Source of the DNA: Acidisoma sp035492295
GTDB taxonomy: Bacteria; Pseudomonadota; Alphaproteobacteria; Acetobacterales; Acetobacteraceae
Direction of reading: 5' to 3'
Length of the DNA: 8,845 nucleotides
NCBI RefSeq assembly: GCF_035492295.1
Contig: NZ_DATJJK010000176.1
Location: 1-8,845, forward strand
Shown: positions 6,011 to 8,845 of the stretch, in pieces
Layout: the number at the start of each line of letters is the position of its first letter
Numbering within the stretch: the first letter of the stretch is position 1
Made by a program: the position numbers and the translations under genes
The notes under the pieces: generated by a model
Told to the model about the DNA's origin: nothing
The model's database searches: none
What the model saw: only the letters and a program-made list of their open reading frames with translations

Positions 6011-7585
6011 ATGACCAGTAACGACGTGGGATTGCCATACAGGACAGAAGCGGTCAGCACCGTCGCCTCAAACCGTTTGGTGGAAGGCGCGTTTCTGGTC
6101 GCGGGCATTCTCACGGCGATCTACGCGGTGACATCCTTGGCGCTTCCATTCGGCTGGGACCAGGGGATGATGGCCTCCGTGGGCAGTTCTTGGGTCCACG
6201 GCGGCGTACCTTACGTCACCGGCTGGGAAATAAAGGGGCCTATCTCTTTTGTGCCGTATGCGCTGGCCCAGCTCCTCTTCGGTCCCACGATGTGGGGCGT
6301 TCGGATTTTTGATGTCCTCATGTCCGCCGCGGCATCATGCGTCTTTTACGCCGGCATCCGAAGTCTGACCAATTGGCAGGTTGGCGCCTGGGCGACCATC
6401 GGATTCTATTACTGGATCGCTTCCGCCGGGTGGTTCTACACCGCGGCGCCAGATCCTTGGGCAGGCTTTCTCTGCGTGATGGCGATCGTTCCTCTAGTGG
6501 CAACGAACAAAGCATTGAGCGGTTGGCGTCTTCTGCTATCCGGATTCCTGATCGGATGTATCGGACTGATCAAGCCGCTTTATCTCCTCGCAGGTATCGC
6601 GCCGCTCCTGTCAGTCGCACTGGTGCCAAGGCTTACCGGCAAGCGACGCGCCGGCCTTGCATTCGTCTTGGCCATTGGCGCGGCGGCGCCAATTATGGCC
6701 ATGTACGGGTACTTAGCTTGGCGGGGAGGCCTGTCTCAGGTCATCGAAGCGCATATCCTCTATCCCCTTTCCACCTATGCGCATGTGAGTGTGGGAACAA
6801 CACCCGTTCAAGGCTTCGCAAATTTCTTCGCTCGGCCGACCGTCGCTCTCATGACGCCCTTCATTGGCCTGGGCATCTGGGAGTTTCGAAAGCAACCGCA
6901 GCTTCTTTGGCCTGTCCTTGGATGGCTTGCTGCTCTGTTGGTGATCGTTGTTGCGCAGGGCAAGTATTTCCCTGCCCATTGGCTGCCTGTCTATGCTCCG
7001 CTCGTGTTCTTGGCGGCGCTCGGCGCGCATGCGCTTGCGCGTGACGATAGGAAGGCTGGCGCATCCAGAATTGTGGCTTTCGGCGCGGCCCTGATGTTCA
7101 CCGTTCAGGTTTGTGCGCCCCCCTTCTACGACGCTACCAAATGCATTTACTACCTCGACATGAAACACGCGCCAGATCGTTATTATGCTTCATTCGAATT
7201 CTTCCACGTATACAATGCTGAAGACGAACGGGCGGCAGCCAGTTACATCGCTGGACGAACAAGTCCGGAGGATGGTGTCTTCATCTGGGGCAACGACGCC
7301 ACCGTTCGATACTTGGCGAACCGCCCAAATCCGTCACGGTTTACCTATGAAATGCCCCTGAGCTTGCCAGGCCGATACCTTGCCCGCTACCGAGTTGAGG
7401 TCATGCACGAGCTTCGGGCACGGCCGCCGACCTATTTCATAGTGGGAATCAATTGGTGGGGTGCAGACTCGAAAGCGCAAGCGCTCGGCAAGTTTTCTGC
7501 GCTCGCTGCATTTTTGAATCAAGGTTATAGCCTGGAAAAAAGCTTCGGTGCTCTTGATCTCTATCGGCGAAACGCCACTCCTTGA
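6011..7585 (+). CDS. GT39/PMT_2-like integral membrane glycosyltransferase
   Basis: From the ATG at 6011 this is a 524-residue GT-C enzyme expected to use a polyprenyl-phosphate sugar at the periplasmic face. I prefer 6011 over the ATG at 5978 (11 codons upstream) because CGGAG lies 8 bases before it and the earlier ATG has no SD. Helix 1 is at about residues 26-46. It is followed by the first-loop motif FGWDQG with Asp50, then GGVPYVTGWEIKGP (64-77); the D...G(G)..Y...W..KGP pattern is characteristic of GT39-like bacterial proteins. A second acidic loop motif is APDP (Asp148). GLIKPLYLLAG (185-195) and GKYFPAHWLPVYAP (317-330) are further family blocks. The C-terminal 125 residues or so are soluble, with GVFIWGNDATVRYLANR (422-438) and PSRF (441-444). 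It is convergent with the GT87 gene across 138 bp. Sugar and acceptor are unknown; a protein, lipid A or glycan acceptor are all possible. Confidence 0.87.
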   Translation: MTSNDVGLPYRTEAVSTVASNRLVEGAFLVAGILTAIYAVTSLALPFGWDQGMMASVGSSWVHGGVPYVTGWEIKGPISFVPYALAQLLFGPTMWGVRIFDVLMSAAASCVFYAGIRSLTNWQVGAWATIGFYYWIASAGWFYTAAPDPWAGFLCVMAIVPLVATNKALSGWRLLLSGFLIGCIGLIKPLYLLAGIAPLLSVALVPRLTGKRRAGLAFVLAIGAAAPIMAMYGYLAWRGGLSQVIEAHILYPLSTYAHVSVGTTPVQGFANFFARPTVALMTPFIGLGIWEFRKQPQLLWPVLGWLAALLVIVVAQGKYFPAHWLPVYAPLVFLAALGAHALARDDRKAGASRIVAFGAALMFTVQVCAPPFYDATKCIYYLDMKHAPDRYYASFEFFHVYNAEDERAAASYIAGRTSPEDGVFIWGNDATVRYLANRPNPSRFTYEMPLSLPGRYLARYRVEVMHELRARPPTYFIVGINWWGADSKAQALGKFSALAAFLNQGYSLEKSFGALDLYRRNATP

Positions 7586-7723
7586 AACTCACCCCTGGGA
7601 CGCCGCGGCCGTTCCGTGTCTAGGACAGATAGCGGACAAGGTGCAGGCGGAGACAATTCGTGCTCCCCTCTTCGCTGCACCACGAGTGTATGTCAGCCTT
7701 GAATCGGCGCGCGGTATCGGGCG
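7586..7723. other. Convergent intergenic region
   Basis: This 138-bp gap separates the stop of the GT39-like gene (7585) from the stop of the minus-strand GT87 gene (7724). I see no gene. GGTGCAG (7640-7646) and CTGCACC (7675-7681) form a 7-bp perfect inverted repeat with a 28-base loop. It might contribute to termination from either side, but there is no T-run and the loop is long, so no terminator is called. Confidence 0.4.
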
Positions 7724-8845
7724 TCATGGCTGCCGCGTCCTGTCACGCGTTTGCGCGACCCAGCAGAGCATTGCAAGTGTGCCGATACCTGCAAAGAAGA
7801 GATAGCCGATGGCCAAGTTCAGCGGCGTCGCGACCTTATAGATGTGCGATGTTACGCAGACAGCGGACAAGAGGAATAGGGCCGCGAAAGCGATGAGTTG
7901 CTGTCGCCTACGAACACTGTTTGGCGCTGCGGCCAGGAGACAGAAGAGCGTCGCGAAGATTGGCGCCATGATGCCGTAATGGTTCTCCCAGGCAATCGGA
8001 GCGGCCATCGTAAACGCCAGGGCGGCAAACATGAAATCCAGGAGGCCGCTGAGCGCATCCCGTTGGCTGGGACGGGGCCAAAGAGCACCGACGATCAGAA
8101 TGATCGCCGCCGCCACGCTTCCTAGATAGACGACGGGATTGTAAGGCGGAAACGCATGCACGTCCCAAACGAGCGGATTAACAGTTCCGATCAATGCGTT
8201 CAGGATGCCGTTCACGGAATTGTTGGAGATCATGGCTTCGCCATGCCGGGATAGAAAACTGAGCTCGTTCAGATATTGGAGATGCGCCGTCACGCCGAAG
8301 ACCGCGAGAGAAAGGAGACCGAACGGCAGGATGGCGATCGCCGCACCGAGCATGAAGCGCCATTCCCGGCGCAGGAGCGCCCAAACCGCGAAGACCGCGA
8401 ATTGCGGCTTGAGCAGACAGATCAAACCCACCAGAACGCCGGCCGAGAGCTTGCGATTGGCGAGGAAGGCAATACAGGCAAAAGTAAAGCCGGTGTCTAT
8501 CCAGACCTGGATTTGGCCCAGCCAGAAGCCCATCATCACTGGGAAGAACAGGAAGGTTGCTCCGCCCGAGAGGATCGCACCCGCCTTCGCCGCCGGAGAC
8601 GCCGCCGCATCTTGCCCATATTTCCGGATCAGCACGAGGCGAAACAGAAAGCCGACACCAATGGCGTTCGCTGCTATCAAAAGGCGGTTGATGTTATTGA
8701 GGAAGACGCTTGTCACATCGATCCCAAGCCACTGCAGGCCCAGCATCGGCAAGAGAGAAGTCGGCGGGTATTGGAATTTCAGATGCTGAGCAAAGAACAC
8801 TTCCTGGTAAAGAGAGTTTGGCCCTGCCTTGCTCACATAGTCTAG
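7724..8845 (-). CDS. GT87 (DUF2029) membrane glycosyltransferase (5' end beyond window)
   Basis: The frame is open to the right edge and 373 codons are visible. An internal GTG at 8836 could be read as a start, but the residues before it continue the family's first-loop motif (LDYVSKAG, with the conserved Asp at 8840-8842), so the first helix and true start lie outside. Numbering from the GTG, family marks are FQYPPTSLLP (21-30, the 'YPP' block), GQIQVWID (107-114), LLKPQFAVFAVWALLRREW (141-159), ISNNSVNGILNAL (203-215, the N.S block) and APIAWENHY (279-287). These match GT87 polyprenyl-phosphate-sugar-dependent transferases better than the other GT87 in this window does, since here YPP, NNS and WEN-HY are closer to consensus. 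About nine hydrophobic helices are visible, and the C-terminus is a short basic tail. It is convergent with the GT39-like gene. Sugar and acceptor are unknown. Confidence 0.87.
   Translation of the reverse strand, partial: LDYVSKAGPNSLYQEVFFAQHLKFQYPPTSLLPMLGLQWLGIDVTSVFLNNINRLLIAANAIGVGFLFRLVLIRKYGQDAAASPAAKAGAILSGGATFLFFPVMMGFWLGQIQVWIDTGFTFACIAFLANRKLSAGVLVGLICLLKPQFAVFAVWALLRREWRFMLGAAIAILPFGLLSLAVFGVTAHLQYLNELSFLSRHGEAMISNNSVNGILNALIGTVNPLVWDVHAFPPYNPVVYLGSVAAAIILIVGALWPRPSQRDALSGLLDFMFAALAFTMAAPIAWENHYGIMAPIFATLFCLLAAAPNSVRRRQQLIAFAALFLLSAVCVTSHIYKVATPLNLAIGYLFFAGIGTLAMLCWVAQTRDRTRQP

Noticed and set aside
7640..7681. 7-bp inverted repeat as a bidirectional terminator
   Set aside because: The 28-base loop and lack of a T-run on either strand make an intrinsic terminator unlikely.
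8276..8845. 189-codon plus-strand frame opposite the right GT87 gene
   Set aside because: The product is dominated by Glu, Arg and Gln, as expected from the antisense of hydrophobic helices. The minus-strand frame carries all the GT87 motifs.

Overview
The window looks like a stretch of a high-GC proteobacterial chromosome, most likely an alphaproteobacterium of the Hyphomicrobiales type. That placement rests only on base composition, the style of the proteins and sparse gene packing. There are no RNA genes, transposases, CRISPR arrays or phage genes. It holds six protein genes. Two are cut by the window edges: the left-most lacks its 3' end and the right-most lacks its 5' end.

Layout, left to right: (1) a minus-strand GT39/ArnT-like multi-membrane glycosyltransferase (1418 down to the edge); (2) a divergent 282-bp gap; (3) a plus-strand PAF-acetylhydrolase-like alpha/beta hydrolase with two N-terminal membrane helices (about 1701-2972); (4) a plus-strand GT87/DUF2029 glycosyltransferase (about 3166-4692); (5) a convergent minus-strand exported BD-FAE-like esterase (5586-4714); (6) a 424-bp divergent gap with short inverted repeats and no convincing gene; (7) a plus-strand GT39-like glycosyltransferase (about 6011-7585); (8) a convergent minus-strand GT87 glycosyltransferase running off the right edge.

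Four of the six genes are GT-C fold enzymes. Such enzymes sit in the inner membrane and typically move sugars from polyprenyl-phosphate carriers onto acceptors on the periplasmic face. The other two are serine hydrolases that appear to be membrane-anchored or exported, so they could act in the same compartment, for example by removing or transferring acyl groups on glycans or lipids. Orientations alternate (-,+,+,-,+,-), so this is not one operon, although the two adjacent plus genes could share a transcript.

The content falls into two sets of the same make-up, each with one GT39-like enzyme, one GT87 enzyme and one alpha/beta hydrolase. Whether these genes form one pathway cannot be decided from sequence alone. 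No sugar-activating enzyme, polyprenyl-phosphate sugar synthase, flippase or polymerase is present. The locus is best described as a candidate periplasmic glycosylation or envelope-modification neighbourhood, not a proven system.
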